This document shows positions 24,577 to 32,997 of a stretch of 57,921 nt of DNA, one piece after another; the stretch's first letter is position 1; the number at the start of each line of letters is the position of its first letter. The translations under genes and the position numbers were made by a program. The notes beneath the pieces were generated by a model. The model was not told the DNA's origin, ran no database searches, and saw only the letters and a program-made list of their open reading frames with translations. The stretch is from Candidatus Woesearchaeota archaeon (GTDB taxonomy: Archaea; Nanobdellota; Nanobdellia; Woesearchaeales; UBA525). The stretch covers positions 1 to 57,921 of the forward strand of contig JAPPOH010000004.1 in NCBI GenBank assembly GCA_028818155.1. Direction: 5' to 3'.

Positions 24577-25257
24577 TCATGAGTTCCTCCCGAGTTCAAA
24601 GATCACGAAATCTTGGATGTTCTTTTTATGTAATGTATACTGTGGAGTAAAGTGTTGTGCTCGGACAGTAAGGCCTCCATCTTGGAACATCCGTTGGTAC
24701 CATTCCAGTGGCCTGTGTTCTTCGAGGATCTCGTATCCTCCTTCTTTCTTTGTTTTTGCATATTGGTGATTCTCGCAGTATGTGTGCCCTGTTTGTTTTC
24801 GAAAGTCGATCTGTGATTCTGGAACATCGAAGATCATTGGGTTACAGAATCCGTTGTAGATTGTTCCTTCTTCTCGTGTCACGCGCCTGAGCTGCTGTAC
24901 AACGACAGGCACATCTTCATCTGGAATGATACAAAGTACGAGGTTGCAGATAACATCATCAAAGTATTGTTGTGGAATCTCATCTGGTGTGTGATACACG
25001 TTTTCGTGTCCGATTTGTTCTCCTGCTAACCTATTCATTTCAGGAGAGATGTCATGCGTGCGCACCTGTGCGCCGCCTCTACGAAGTGCTGTTGCAAGGA
25101 CTCCAGGGCCTGCGCCGTAGTCAAGCATTCGTCTCCCGCTCACATCCCCTAGAAGCTCTAAGAGTGGTCTATCGTACGATGCCAGCTTGAGGTCTTCTGC
25201 TGCGAGTTCTGCTGCAACGCGTCCCCACTGCGAATGATTAGCAATCTCTTTTGGCAT
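24577..25257 (-). CDS. Class I SAM-dependent methyltransferase
   Basis: A 226-aa protein. MLDYGAGPGVLATALRRGGAQVRTHDIS (~38-66) is the SAM-binding motif I and the acidic end of strand 2. FDDVICNLVLCII (~103-115) is motif IV. The rest forms the Rossmann-like fold with a variable C-terminus. The substrate is unknown; closest in style to UbiE/COQ5-type small-molecule methyltransferases. Confidence 0.85.
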   Translation of the reverse strand: MPKEIANHSQWGRVAAELAAEDLKLASYDRPLLELLGDVSGRRMLDYGAGPGVLATALRRGGAQVRTHDISPEMNRLAGEQIGHENVYHTPDEIPQQYFDDVICNLVLCIIPDEDVPVVVQQLRRVTREEGTIYNGFCNPMIFDVPESQIDFRKQTGHTYCENHQYAKTKKEGGYEILEEHRPLEWYQRMFQDGGLTVRAQHFTPQYTLHKKNIQDFVIFELGRNS

Positions 25258-25423
25258 CTTAGTTTATGACCATGAAATACGGCATCTCGTAACGTTTGTT
25301 TTTTCGTTTCTTTGGTTTCATGGTGTCCCCCGCCATAGGATCACTATTTAGTAATAATTATATAAATATTCACTCTCCTTTTTTGGAGGAGTTATTATAT
25401 AGCAGCAGATCTTTCTCGACCAC

Positions 25424-26146
25424 ATGGACGTGCAAATACTCGAGGACATCGGTCTCACAAACGCGGAAATCAAGACGTACCTCGCACTCCTAGAACTTGG
25501 CTCATCAACCGCAGGGCCTATTATTGAAAAAGCAAACTTGCAAAGTTCCGTGGTGCATGCAACCCTGAACAAGCTCACAAGCAAAGGGTTCATCTCGTTC
25601 GTCAAAGAAGGGAAGAGAAACCACTACCAAGCGTCCAATCCTGAGCATATCCTTACCTACCTTGATGAAAAAAAAGAACGGTTCAATGAACTGCTACCTG
25701 AGCTCCTCATGAAACAACAGCTCGCGAAAGTCAAGCCAGAGGTTGTGACGTTCAAAGGCATCCGTGGCATGCGAGAGATTCTCTATGAACTCTTAGAAGC
25801 GGGAGGGAGCGAGCATCACACGTTTGGGAGTGCAGAACAATCATTAATGATGGGTGACGAGTGGTGGGTCGCCTACCACAAGAAGCGAGCTGCGAAGGGC
25901 ATCAAAGCAAAGCTCTTGTTTAATGAATCCTTACAATTTTGGAAAGCGGAAAAGAAATACCCGAAGTCAGCAGTACGGTACACCTCTGAAGGGTTCGAGC
26001 CGCTCACTGAAACAATCATTCGAAATGACAAAATTGGCATTTTATTATGGACAGATACACCTCTTGGCGTGCTCATCCACCAAAAAGAGGCCGCAATCTC
26101 CTACGATAACTTCTTCCAACTCCTCTGGAAGGCAGCGAAAGCTTAA
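25424..26146 (+). CDS. TrmB-family transcriptional regulator
   Basis: A 240-aa protein. The N-terminal winged helix (LEDIGLTNAEIKTYLALLELGSSTAGPIIEKANLQSSVVHATLNKLTSKGFISFV) and the linker KGIRGMREILYELLEAGG are typical of TrmB regulators. The C-terminal effector domain is short. TATTATATA is 26 bp before the ATG. An imperfect inverted repeat CTCTCC-tttttt-GGAGGAG just upstream of the TATA box may be its own operator. Confidence 0.85.
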   Translation: MDVQILEDIGLTNAEIKTYLALLELGSSTAGPIIEKANLQSSVVHATLNKLTSKGFISFVKEGKRNHYQASNPEHILTYLDEKKERFNELLPELLMKQQLAKVKPEVVTFKGIRGMREILYELLEAGGSEHHTFGSAEQSLMMGDEWWVAYHKKRAAKGIKAKLLFNESLQFWKAEKKYPKSAVRYTSEGFEPLTETIIRNDKIGILLWTDTPLGVLIHQKEAAISYDNFFQLLWKAAKA

Positions 26147-26171
26147 AAGATGCTACAGTAAAATATAGAAG

Positions 26172-26444
26172 ATGGACGTTGCAACACGGTGGCGCGAGTT
26201 TGTCGCGAAGGCAATCTATCCTGTTGGGCTCGCGAGTCCGCTCTTGACGTTTGTCCAAGCAGGGAAAATCTTTTTGGAAAAAGATGCTGCAGGCGTCTCG
26301 CTCTTAGCGTGGGCAGGGTATCTTATCATCGCCTTCTTCTGGTTAAACTACGGCATGCATAATCGATTACGGCCCATGATCCTCGTTGAGTCATTCGCGA
26401 TCATCGGATATATCTTGATCGTTGTCGGCGCGATTATGTATTAA
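26172..26444 (+). CDS. SemiSWEET-type transporter
   Basis: A 90-aa, three-helix membrane protein with the PQ-loop-like pattern: YPVGLASPLLTFVQAGKIFLEKDAAGVSLLAWAGYL, then FFWLNYGM and a last helix SFAIIGYILIVVGAIMY. SemiSWEETs dimerise to move small sugars. It begins 25 nt after the TrmB gene and has its own TTAAAA box, so the two may be co-regulated; TrmB proteins often sense sugars. Confidence 0.75.
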   Translation: MDVATRWREFVAKAIYPVGLASPLLTFVQAGKIFLEKDAAGVSLLAWAGYLIIAFFWLNYGMHNRLRPMILVESFAIIGYILIVVGAIMY

Positions 26445-26478
26445 GAACGCTTAAAAGGGGTTTTGTGTTTCTCGTTGC

Positions 26479-26904
26479 ATGCCTGACGTGCCAAAAGCGA
26501 TTCGTGAGAAGTATCCGCATCACAGACCTGAGTTTATTATGAAGAAAGAAGCGAAGAATGTGAAGCAAATTGATGCTTCCTATGAGTCTGAGAATGAGTG
26601 GTGCCAAGATCCAGTCGGGTATTTCGTTATCAAAGTGTTTTATGATGATGGATACTTTGGCGCACGCTTCCATGAGAATGATGGCACGCCGAAAGTAGAT
26701 ATTATTGGCACTGATGCAGAGGAGATTGTGCAGACGGTCGTGCGCGAGAAGTTAGTGTCAAGCTTGCAGCACGCTGCGTATCTTGGCCATGAACTGCACA
26801 AGGCAGAGATTGCTCTTGCGTTTAGGTTAAACTTCGTGCAGGACTCTGATCTGGACTTTGAGAAGAAGACAGAGAAGAAAGAATCGGATAATTTACCGGA
26901 ATGA
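26479..26904 (+). CDS. DUF4346-type protein
   Basis: A 141-aa protein matching the DUF4346 pattern: DPVGYFVIKVFYDDGYFGARFH, DIIGTDAEEIVQTVVREKLVSSLQHAAYLGHELHKAEIALAF. In other archaea this domain is found at the end of dihydropteroate synthase-like proteins; here it stands alone. GCTTAAAAGG is 26 bp before the ATG. The exact role is unknown. Confidence 0.65.
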   Translation: MPDVPKAIREKYPHHRPEFIMKKEAKNVKQIDASYESENEWCQDPVGYFVIKVFYDDGYFGARFHENDGTPKVDIIGTDAEEIVQTVVREKLVSSLQHAAYLGHELHKAEIALAFRLNFVQDSDLDFEKKTEKKESDNLPE

Positions 26905-27633
26905 TACTCTCTGGAAGTTATCCACGGAAGCTTCTTGTGCTTTCATATCTGCTACTTTTCGACTGTACCCTTCGCCCGCTATTGGGTTCAGCACCACTTC
27001 TTTCTTGAGTAGTCTGTCCTTGAGTTCATATTTTCCATTAACGTGTGCTTCACCTGCAATGAGCAGTGCCTGCTCTGTTTTTCTCATTCTTCGACACCAT
27101 GATCGCTCACGTTCTGCTTGCATAACTCCTGCTTCCTCATCCTCGCCCTTATCAAGTACCATCCCTCTAGATTTGTAGCACATGTAATCAATCAGTGGCA
27201 GTTTGACTGCGAAAACACGATCGAGTTTGCGTACATGAATTCCTTGTTGTCTCGCAAAACGATCAATTGGACTGAAATCAATGCCTTCAGTGAACAGGCG
27301 CGCATACGAATCAACGAGTGCGTACTGCTTTTGATATGTTTCTGCAGCAAGTGCAAGTTTTGTGGATGCAAGCTCAAGCTCAGCGTCGTCTGCACCTTTG
27401 AGATCGTTTATCTCATCAACTGCTTCAAGCAGATCTAAACGAAATTGCAACCACACATCATTGTTAGGATCTGCAAATATTGCTGGATCTGCTTGCTTAT
27501 AGAGCATATGGAACCTATCACGTAATTGAAATACACGATTAGGGTACCATGGCACTCCACGTACAGCCCTTCGAATCACTCCATGAATTGTTACTAGTGG
27601 ATGGCACTCCCCGAATGCGTCAAGTGTTTGCAT
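26893..27633 (-). CDS. Hypothetical protein
   Basis: A 246-aa soluble protein from the ATG at 27633 (AATTTAAAG is ~27 bp upstream; an ATG at 27651 is too close to it). It is helical and charged, with QALLIAGEAHVNGKYELKDRL near residue 195, a GEAHV stretch loosely like TraB/EreA-type metal sites. That resemblance is weak. The stop overlaps the convergent DUF4346 gene by 12 nt. Confidence 0.6.
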   Translation of the reverse strand: MQTLDAFGECHPLVTIHGVIRRAVRGVPWYPNRVFQLRDRFHMLYKQADPAIFADPNNDVWLQFRLDLLEAVDEINDLKGADDAELELASTKLALAAETYQKQYALVDSYARLFTEGIDFSPIDRFARQQGIHVRKLDRVFAVKLPLIDYMCYKSRGMVLDKGEDEEAGVMQAERERSWCRRMRKTEQALLIAGEAHVNGKYELKDRLLKKEVVLNPIAGEGYSRKVADMKAQEASVDNFQRVSFR

Positions 27634-27760
27634 AGCTTCGGCACTTCGCACACCAATTTAAAGCTCTCTTTTTACCACTCGCGAGTATTTATATACAGAA
27701 AACAATTATCTTTTCCTTATTGAAATAAATTCTGTCACCACTCCCGTTTTTGTGCAAAGC

Positions 27761-28080
27761 CTTTTATACCCCTGACCATTCCCTCGGCGTGCGTTTGTTA
27801 TGGGTCCTTGGCCAAGCAGCGTCCACAAGACGCGGCAATGCGGTTGAGACACTACCAGACGCAGCAGCCCGACACAGAGAGTAACCTCGCAGAGCATACG
27901 GCAACAGCCAAGCGATGAGTCGGGGGGTTAGTGCCTCGGGCATCATTCCTTTTCCAGGAATACAACATCACACATCACACACCGGAACCAAGGCGTTCCA
28001 CCAGGGAAGTCAACATCACGATCATCAAATACTGAACTACCGCTTACCGACTTCTCCCCAGGTGTGCAGAACCACAAGAG
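27761..28080 (+). ncRNA. Candidate structured noncoding RNA or long dnaG leader
   Basis: A ~430-bp stretch without a convincing gene. CTTTTATACC at 27761-27770 would start a transcript near 27791. The sequence then contains GCGTC-cacaa-GACGC (27819-27833), a long-range CCCGAC / GTCGGG pair near 27868 and 27919, ATTCCT-tttcc-AGGAAT near 27946 and GGAAC-caaggc-GTTCC near 27982. ACACAGAGAGTAACC and GAACTACCGCTTACCGAC resemble RNase P RNA conserved regions, but CR-I is not found. It could also be a regulatory leader of dnaG. Confidence 0.35.
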
Positions 28081-28089
28081 GGGATACCA

Positions 28090-29361
28090 ATGGCAAAAAT
28101 TGCCCAAGTATCAGCAAAGTACATAGTACACGCAAGCATCACCATCGATGGATTAGTAGATAGACCTGACGTCATCGGCGCCATTTTCGGCCAGACAGAA
28201 GGACTCTTAGGCAACGACCTTGAACTGCGAGAATTGCAACGATCAGGTCGTATTGGCCGCATCGAAGTCAACGTCACCGCAAAGGGCGGCAAGAGCCAAG
28301 GGGAAATCATCATTCCTTCTTCCTTAGACAAAGCTGAAACAGCGATTGTCGGCGCCGCACTGGAAATCATCCAGCGGATTGGTCCATGTAATGCCAAGAT
28401 CAAAGTTACCAATATCGAGGATATTCGTATCAGCAAACGACAATATGTTGTTGACCGAGCAAAAGATCTCCTGAAGACCATGGTGGATAGCATGATGCCA
28501 GACTCACAGGAGCTTTCTGACGAAGTCTCACACTCCGTACGCGTCATGGAAGTGACCGAGTGGGGCCCAGACCGCTTAGCAGCGGGCCCTGGCGCTGAGG
28601 AAGGGGAAGAGATCATCCTTGTAGAAGGGCGAGCAGATGTCGTCAACTTGCTCAAGCACGGGTTCAAGAACGCGGTCAGCGTGAATGGGACGAGCATCCC
28701 TGCAAGCGTGAAGGACCTCTGCCACGAGAAAGTTGTCACCGTCTTTGTGGATGGCGATCGAGGCGGCGACCTCATCATTAAAGCACTCATGGAGATGGAG
28801 ATTGATTTCGTCTGTAAAGCACCGGACGGCAAAGAAGTGGAAGAACTCACCATGAAAGAGATTCACAAAAGCATCCGTGCAAAGATTGCAGCAGAACAAT
28901 ACAAGCTCGAAGGCGGCATGCCAAAGAAGGCTATCGATAGGCCGGCACGTGCACCAGCACGAAAAGCACCAGCGCGGACTACACGAGCACCTGCTCGGAC
29001 AACGAGAACACGAGCGCCGCCGCGAGAGCGAGCACCGCGAGCAGCACCAGCACGAAAAGCGAAAGCACTCTCCGAGAAAGAGAAGACAGAGCTCGGAAAG
29101 CTCTTAGAAGATCTACTTGGCACACACGGCGCCTATGTCCTGGATGCGAAGATGAAAATCCTTGGAAAGGTCCCAGGCACAGAGTTAATCAGCACGATTA
29201 CTGCGCTGAAAGAAGGCATGCATGCGATCGTGTACGATGGAAAGATCGAGAAAGAACTCGTGCAAACGTGTGAGAAAGCGCGGATTAGCTTCATCGTCGG
29301 GATGAGTAGTGGCGCGACAAGTCGAAGTGCAAAGATTCTCACATCAGAGGATATTCTTTAA
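28090..29361 (+). CDS. dnaG: Archaeal DnaG-type primase
   Basis: A 423-aa TOPRIM protein of the archaeal DnaG family, linked to the exosome and able to prime. EGEEIILVEGRADVVNLLKHG carries the TOPRIM Glu and VDGDRGGDLI the DxD metal pair (~residues 175-225). Residues ~280-325 are an unusual linker of Ala-Arg-Pro-Thr repeats (ARAPARKAPARTTRAPAR). The C-terminal DUF-like part ends the protein. AGAGGGGAT is seven bases before the ATG, one of the few clear ribosome-binding sites here. Confidence 0.95.
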   Translation: MAKIAQVSAKYIVHASITIDGLVDRPDVIGAIFGQTEGLLGNDLELRELQRSGRIGRIEVNVTAKGGKSQGEIIIPSSLDKAETAIVGAALEIIQRIGPCNAKIKVTNIEDIRISKRQYVVDRAKDLLKTMVDSMMPDSQELSDEVSHSVRVMEVTEWGPDRLAAGPGAEEGEEIILVEGRADVVNLLKHGFKNAVSVNGTSIPASVKDLCHEKVVTVFVDGDRGGDLIIKALMEMEIDFVCKAPDGKEVEELTMKEIHKSIRAKIAAEQYKLEGGMPKKAIDRPARAPARKAPARTTRAPARTTRTRAPPRERAPRAAPARKAKALSEKEKTELGKLLEDLLGTHGAYVLDAKMKILGKVPGTELISTITALKEGMHAIVYDGKIEKELVQTCEKARISFIVGMSSGATSRSAKILTSEDIL

Positions 29362-29377
29362 TACTCTCTGTTCTTTT

Positions 29378-29413
29378 CTTTCTCTATGGTTCGTAACTCA
29401 CGAGAAGAATGGA
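29378..29413 (+). repeat. 36-bp direct repeat, copy A (rio1 start remnant)
   Basis: It matches 30414-30449 at 34 of 36 positions, covering the leader and first nine codons of the RIO kinase gene (MVRNSREEW). After this the sequence diverges. A TTTAATAC box lies ~27 bp upstream of its ATG (29386). It marks the left side of the dinD insertion. Confidence 0.8.
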
Positions 29414-29598
29414 TTGATTGCCGCGATCAGGATGAAATGTTACTTCGTCAAGTAAGCGTATCTGCCCTAAGTCTAAAAACACCTTTAACCACTGGACATG
29501 TTGACACAGGCTATTTAAAGACAAATACGTTCCTTGTCGTAAATGGAATCACACGTTGTTACAAAACTCACAAAGAACTTCGAAGACTATGCATATGA
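29386..29598 (+). pseudogene. Truncated RIO kinase start
   Basis: The 70-codon ORF begins with the same nine residues as the intact RIO kinase downstream, then reads into unrelated sequence and overlaps the dinD start. It is best seen as the original rio1 start left behind by the insertion, not a functional gene. Confidence 0.65.
29489..29519 (+). promoter_or_regulatory. CCACTGGWCAYG element plus TATA (copy 5)
   Basis: CCACTGGACATG (29489-29500), 11 bp, then TATTTAAA (29512-29519), 27 bp before the dinD ATG. Confidence 0.7.
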
Positions 29599-30382
29599 AG
29601 AAGAAGGTATTGACATCTGGTTTGCAAGAGATTTGAAGAATCTTCTAGGATATGAGGAATGGCGTAATTTTCTCAAAGTCGTAGAAAAAGCAAAAAAATC
29701 ATGCATCACTGCAGGAAATGATGTAGTAGACCATTTTGTTGGCGTCAACAAAAAGGTAACTGTGGGTTCTGACGCTGAAAGGGAAATTCAAGACATTATG
29801 CTCACACGTTACGCATGCTACCTTATTGCACAGAATGGCGATCCGAGAAAAGAAGAAATTGCGTTTGCTCAAAGTTACTTTGCAGTTCAAACAAGAAAGC
29901 AAGAAATAATTGAGCAAAGAATTGCACTCAAAGAACGATTTGATGCCAGAGAAAAACTCATACAATCAGAAACAGAGCTGTCAAAGTTGCTGTATGAGCG
30001 AGACGTGAATGATAGTGGTTTTGCAAGAATAAGAAGTAAGGGAGATGCTGCACTTTTTGGTGGGAAAAACACCCTTCAAATGAAAAAGAAATTAAGTGTT
30101 CCTAAGAATAGAGCCATAGCAGACTTCTTACCAACAGTAACAATAGCCGCAAAGAATTTTGCAACTGAAATCACCAACTTTAACGTGAAAAAAGAAGCAT
30201 TACATGGAGAAAAGAACATAACACAGGAACATGTACGAAATAATACACGAGTAAGAACCATTCTATTGGAAGATGATATTATTCCAGAAAACCTTCCTCC
30301 TGAAGAAGATATAAAGAAATTAGAAAGGCGAATCAAAAAAGGAGACGCATCACTAGCAACCCACTCGAAGAAAAAAACATAA
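29543..30382 (+). CDS. dinD: DNA damage-inducible protein D (DinD)
   Basis: A 279-aa protein closely following the E. coli DinD pattern: DIWFARDLKNLLGYEEWRNFLKVVEKAKKSC, DHFVGVNKKVTVGSDAEREIQDIMLTRYACYLIAQNGDPRKEEIAFAQSYFAVQTR and, later, IADFLPT...AKNFATE. The N-terminal part is BRO/Bro-N-like. Bacterial DinD is SOS-induced and inhibits RecA. Here it lies in a ~1-kb insertion flanked by a duplicated rio1 start, with the CCACTGG element in its promoter. Transfer from a bacterium or element is likely. Confidence 0.9.
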   Translation: MESHVVTKLTKNFEDYAYEEEGIDIWFARDLKNLLGYEEWRNFLKVVEKAKKSCITAGNDVVDHFVGVNKKVTVGSDAEREIQDIMLTRYACYLIAQNGDPRKEEIAFAQSYFAVQTRKQEIIEQRIALKERFDAREKLIQSETELSKLLYERDVNDSGFARIRSKGDAALFGGKNTLQMKKKLSVPKNRAIADFLPTVTIAAKNFATEITNFNVKKEALHGEKNITQEHVRNNTRVRTILLEDDIIPENLPPEEDIKKLERRIKKGDASLATHSKKKT

Positions 30383-30413
30383 CCTGCGATCATTTAAATA
30401 TAGCACGTATTCT

Positions 30414-30449
30414 CTTTCTCTATGGTTCGGAACTCACGAGAAGAGTGGA
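30414..30449 (+). repeat. 36-bp direct repeat, copy B (intact rio1 start)
   Basis: The right-hand copy of the repeat at 29378-29413, now in front of the functional rio1 gene. It differs at two positions. Copies are 1,036 bp apart. Confidence 0.8.
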
Positions 30450-31096
30450 AAGTCTACCAGAAAGTCTTCGACAAGTTCACGAATAGGTTATTGTTCAAGT
30501 TAAGCTCCCAAGGACACTTTGATGAATTAACCCAGACGATCAGTCCCGGGAAAGAGGCCGTTGTGTTTGCAGCGTCTAAGGGTGAGGATACCGTCGCTGT
30601 AAAGATCTACCGGCTGGAAACAGCTGGGTTTTCCAAGATGTTTTCATACATTCGCGTTGATCCTCGCTACCAAGATTTGAAGAACCGGGCAAGGCAAGTG
30701 ATCTTCGCATGGGTGGAACGAGAATACCGGAACTTGTTGCTAGCTCGGGAGGCTGGCCTCCGTGTACCTATGCCAATTGTACACAAAGATCATGTGTTGG
30801 TGATGGAACATGTTGGCTTTTCTCACGCAGCACCGTTGCTGAAAGACGCGCCACCAGACGATCCTGAGAAATTTGCCGCTGAGTGCTTCGAGATGGTTGC
30901 GAAGTTCAAGAAAGCAGGCTACGTCCACGGCGATTTATCCGAGTATAACATTCTGAATGATAACGAGGAGCCTGTGTTCATTGATTTTTCGCACTCTATT
31001 TCTGTAAAAGCGCCGAATAGTCAAGAATTATATGATCGAGATATGAAAACGCTGACGAGGTATTTTACGAGATTAGGGGTTGAGGGGCTTCCCTAG
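30422..31096 (+). CDS. rio1: RIO1-type serine kinase
   Basis: A 224-aa atypical protein kinase/ATPase involved in small-subunit ribosome maturation. VAVKIYR supplies the ATP-binding Lys, VHGDLSEYNIL is the catalytic loop and PVFIDFSHS the metal-binding Asp loop. The N-terminus is shared with the upstream remnant. ATTTAAATATA is ~26 bp before the ATG. The neighbour dnaG is often found close to such information-processing genes. The end overlaps the convergent TrmB gene by 24 nt. Confidence 0.93.
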   Translation: MVRNSREEWKVYQKVFDKFTNRLLFKLSSQGHFDELTQTISPGKEAVVFAASKGEDTVAVKIYRLETAGFSKMFSYIRVDPRYQDLKNRARQVIFAWVEREYRNLLLAREAGLRVPMPIVHKDHVLVMEHVGFSHAAPLLKDAPPDDPEKFAAECFEMVAKFKKAGYVHGDLSEYNILNDNEEPVFIDFSHSISVKAPNSQELYDRDMKTLTRYFTRLGVEGLP

Positions 31097-31819
31097 TTCC
31101 CACATCGCATCAAAGTATGTTCTGAAATTGTTTGCGAGGTCCATAGAGTGTATTAGCACACAAGTAAATGGTTCTTCCCAGCAAATAAACAAGACTCTGT
31201 CATAGCAGACATCTAAGTTTCCTGGTAATGGAATGTCAACGTAGCGTGCGGGGACTTCTGGAACATGTTTGAAGTACTCTGCTTTTTCAGCGAATTTGTT
31301 AACGACACCTCGTTGTGGTGTACCTTTGTGTAAATCCAGAATATTGAAATACACTCTGTCTGATTTCTCTGCGTATCGTTTTTTATGAATGTAAAAGAAA
31401 TTATTCTCATATTTCATGCCGTGTTGAAATAATTTGCTATATGCGGTTTTGAATCCTCTCTCACCGAGAAAAATTTCTGCTTCTTGCTGTGGCGTGAGTT
31501 GTTGCAGCTGTTCGAGTTGTGGAAGTGCGTTGTGGAGCGCTGTCTTCTGCTCTTGGATCTCTGTTTCTTTCTTTTCAAGGTATTCGAGCAGGTTTGCAGG
31601 GCTGACCGCTTGGAAATGCTTCGTTTTGCTCTTTACGATAAAACTCACGATGCCCTTATCGATTAACCGTTGCAGAATATCGTAAATATTTGAGTACGCA
31701 ACATGTGCTTTCTTGACGATAGGGCCGACTGTGCTCGTACCAAGTTCTGAGAGTGCTAAGTACACTTTTGCCTCCCCCTCTGTGAGGCCTATCTGGAGGA
31801 GATTGTACATATTTTCCAT
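31073..31819 (-). CDS. TrmB-family transcriptional regulator
   Basis: A 248-aa regulator. Its winged helix is LLQIGLTEGEAKVYLALSELGTSTVGPIVKKAHVAYSNIYDILQRLIDKGIVSFIV, then a linker with a Glu/Gln-rich helix and an effector domain. The ATG at 31819 (MENMYNLLQIG) is chosen over an upstream extension to 31882, because the TATA box (TTATAAATAT, ~31845) is ~27 bp upstream. A perfect palindrome covers the expected transcription start. The divergent neighbour is a solute-binding lipoprotein, a likely target. Confidence 0.87.
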   Translation of the reverse strand: MENMYNLLQIGLTEGEAKVYLALSELGTSTVGPIVKKAHVAYSNIYDILQRLIDKGIVSFIVKSKTKHFQAVSPANLLEYLEKKETEIQEQKTALHNALPQLEQLQQLTPQQEAEIFLGERGFKTAYSKLFQHGMKYENNFFYIHKKRYAEKSDRVYFNILDLHKGTPQRGVVNKFAEKAEYFKHVPEVPARYVDIPLPGNLDVCYDRVLFICWEEPFTCVLIHSMDLANNFRTYFDAMWELGKPLNP

Positions 31820-31824
31820 TCTAC

Positions 31825-31838
31825 CCCCTGTACAGGGG
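31825..31838. promoter_or_regulatory. Palindromic operator CCCCTGTACAGGGG
   Basis: A perfect 14-bp palindrome between the shared TATA region (~31843-31852) and the TrmB start codon. The position over the expected transcription start suggests autoregulation, and it is close enough to affect the divergent lipoprotein gene. Confidence 0.6.
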
Positions 31839-31875
31839 AGTGAGATTATAAATATATCTGTGTAATCGCCTGAGC

Positions 31876-32997
31876 GTGACAAAGGTACTACAGTTGAGCA
31901 TCATTATGCTCTTCACACTAACAGCATGCATAACAGGAAACGTCGTCAGAGAAGACACTATCAAACTCGGTGGCGTCTATGGATTGACAGGCATCGTTGC
32001 AGACTGGGGGCAAGGCGAATTAGAGGCAACCGTTCTTGCGATTGAAGAAATAAATGAAAAGGGCGGCGTAAATGGAAAGCGAATATCACTTGTTGTTGAA
32101 GATATGAAAAGTTCACAGACTGGCGTGCTCACGAGCACAAGAAAATTGATCACGGTTGACAATGTTGATGCGATCATCGGCCCTTCATGGTTAGAAACAT
32201 ATGCATCTGCAGCTTCTTTATCTGATGAGCATGACATTATCATGGTGACACCCAGTACTGCGATTGGTGCATTGGAACGTGATATTGATTTCAAGAATAT
32301 TTTTTCTACGTTGCATAGTGGAAGAGATCAGTTTCGAGAGCTTCTCAGATACATGGCAACACAGGAAGTTGATGAAATCGTGCTTCTGTATGCGCAAGAA
32401 CCGTATTGGATGGATATCATGGCACATGTGAAGAAGGATGTAATACTCTACAACATCACAATTCTTGATGAAATCACCTTCGCTCCTGGCGAAACAGACT
32501 TGCGAACAGCAATCGTCCGCGCTAGAGAACAGCAACCAGAAGGGATTCTCTGGGGGACACTCGATGATAGCAGCTACACAGCGTTCCTGAAACAACGAAA
32601 AGAACTGTACCCCGAAGCAGTATTGTACACAGAACGAACGATCGAAACATTTGTGAACAGTGGAGAGTATGATGATGTCTTGTATGACATCTACTACTCG
32701 GCTCCGAGTGATATTGATGAAACATTTGTGCAACGATATGAAACACGCTGGGGACATCTACCCCAGACAACAACACCGAATGCGTACGATGCAACGATGA
32801 TCGTCATAGAAGCGATGCAGGAAGGAAATATGGATGCTGGAAGTATCAGAAACTATCTCAATGAAAATGAATTCAACACAGTAACGTTTGGAAAAATCAG
32901 TTTTGACAAACAAGGCGGCATCGCAGATGGGAAATTCGATATTAAGCTTGTTTCAGGGAATGGGATAGAGGTTGTTTCATATCACTATGACGTCTAG
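31876..32997 (+). CDS. Branched-chain amino acid-type substrate-binding lipoprotein
   Basis: A 373-aa periplasmic-binding fold I protein (LivJ/Peripla_BP_6). GTG start, signal peptide and lipobox LTAC at residues 15-18. The ligand domain shows GGVYGLTGIVADWGQGELEATVLAIEEINEKGGVNG and DAIIGPSWLETYASAA. TATA sequence at ~31848 is ~27 bp upstream and overlaps the divergent trmB promoter. No permease or ATPase genes are nearby, so it could work with a distant transporter or act as a sensor. Confidence 0.9.
   Translation: MTKVLQLSIIMLFTLTACITGNVVREDTIKLGGVYGLTGIVADWGQGELEATVLAIEEINEKGGVNGKRISLVVEDMKSSQTGVLTSTRKLITVDNVDAIIGPSWLETYASAASLSDEHDIIMVTPSTAIGALERDIDFKNIFSTLHSGRDQFRELLRYMATQEVDEIVLLYAQEPYWMDIMAHVKKDVILYNITILDEITFAPGETDLRTAIVRAREQQPEGILWGTLDDSSYTAFLKQRKELYPEAVLYTERTIETFVNSGEYDDVLYDIYYSAPSDIDETFVQRYETRWGHLPQTTTPNAYDATMIVIEAMQEGNMDAGSIRNYLNENEFNTVTFGKISFDKQGGIADGKFDIKLVSGNGIEVVSYHYDV

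Noticed and set aside
27761..28080. Archaeal RNase P or SRP RNA
   Set aside because: Partial similarity to RNase P CR-II and CR-V, but no CR-I and no P1 pairing found. The SRP helix-8 GGAA-loop sequence is absent. Left as an unassigned candidate.
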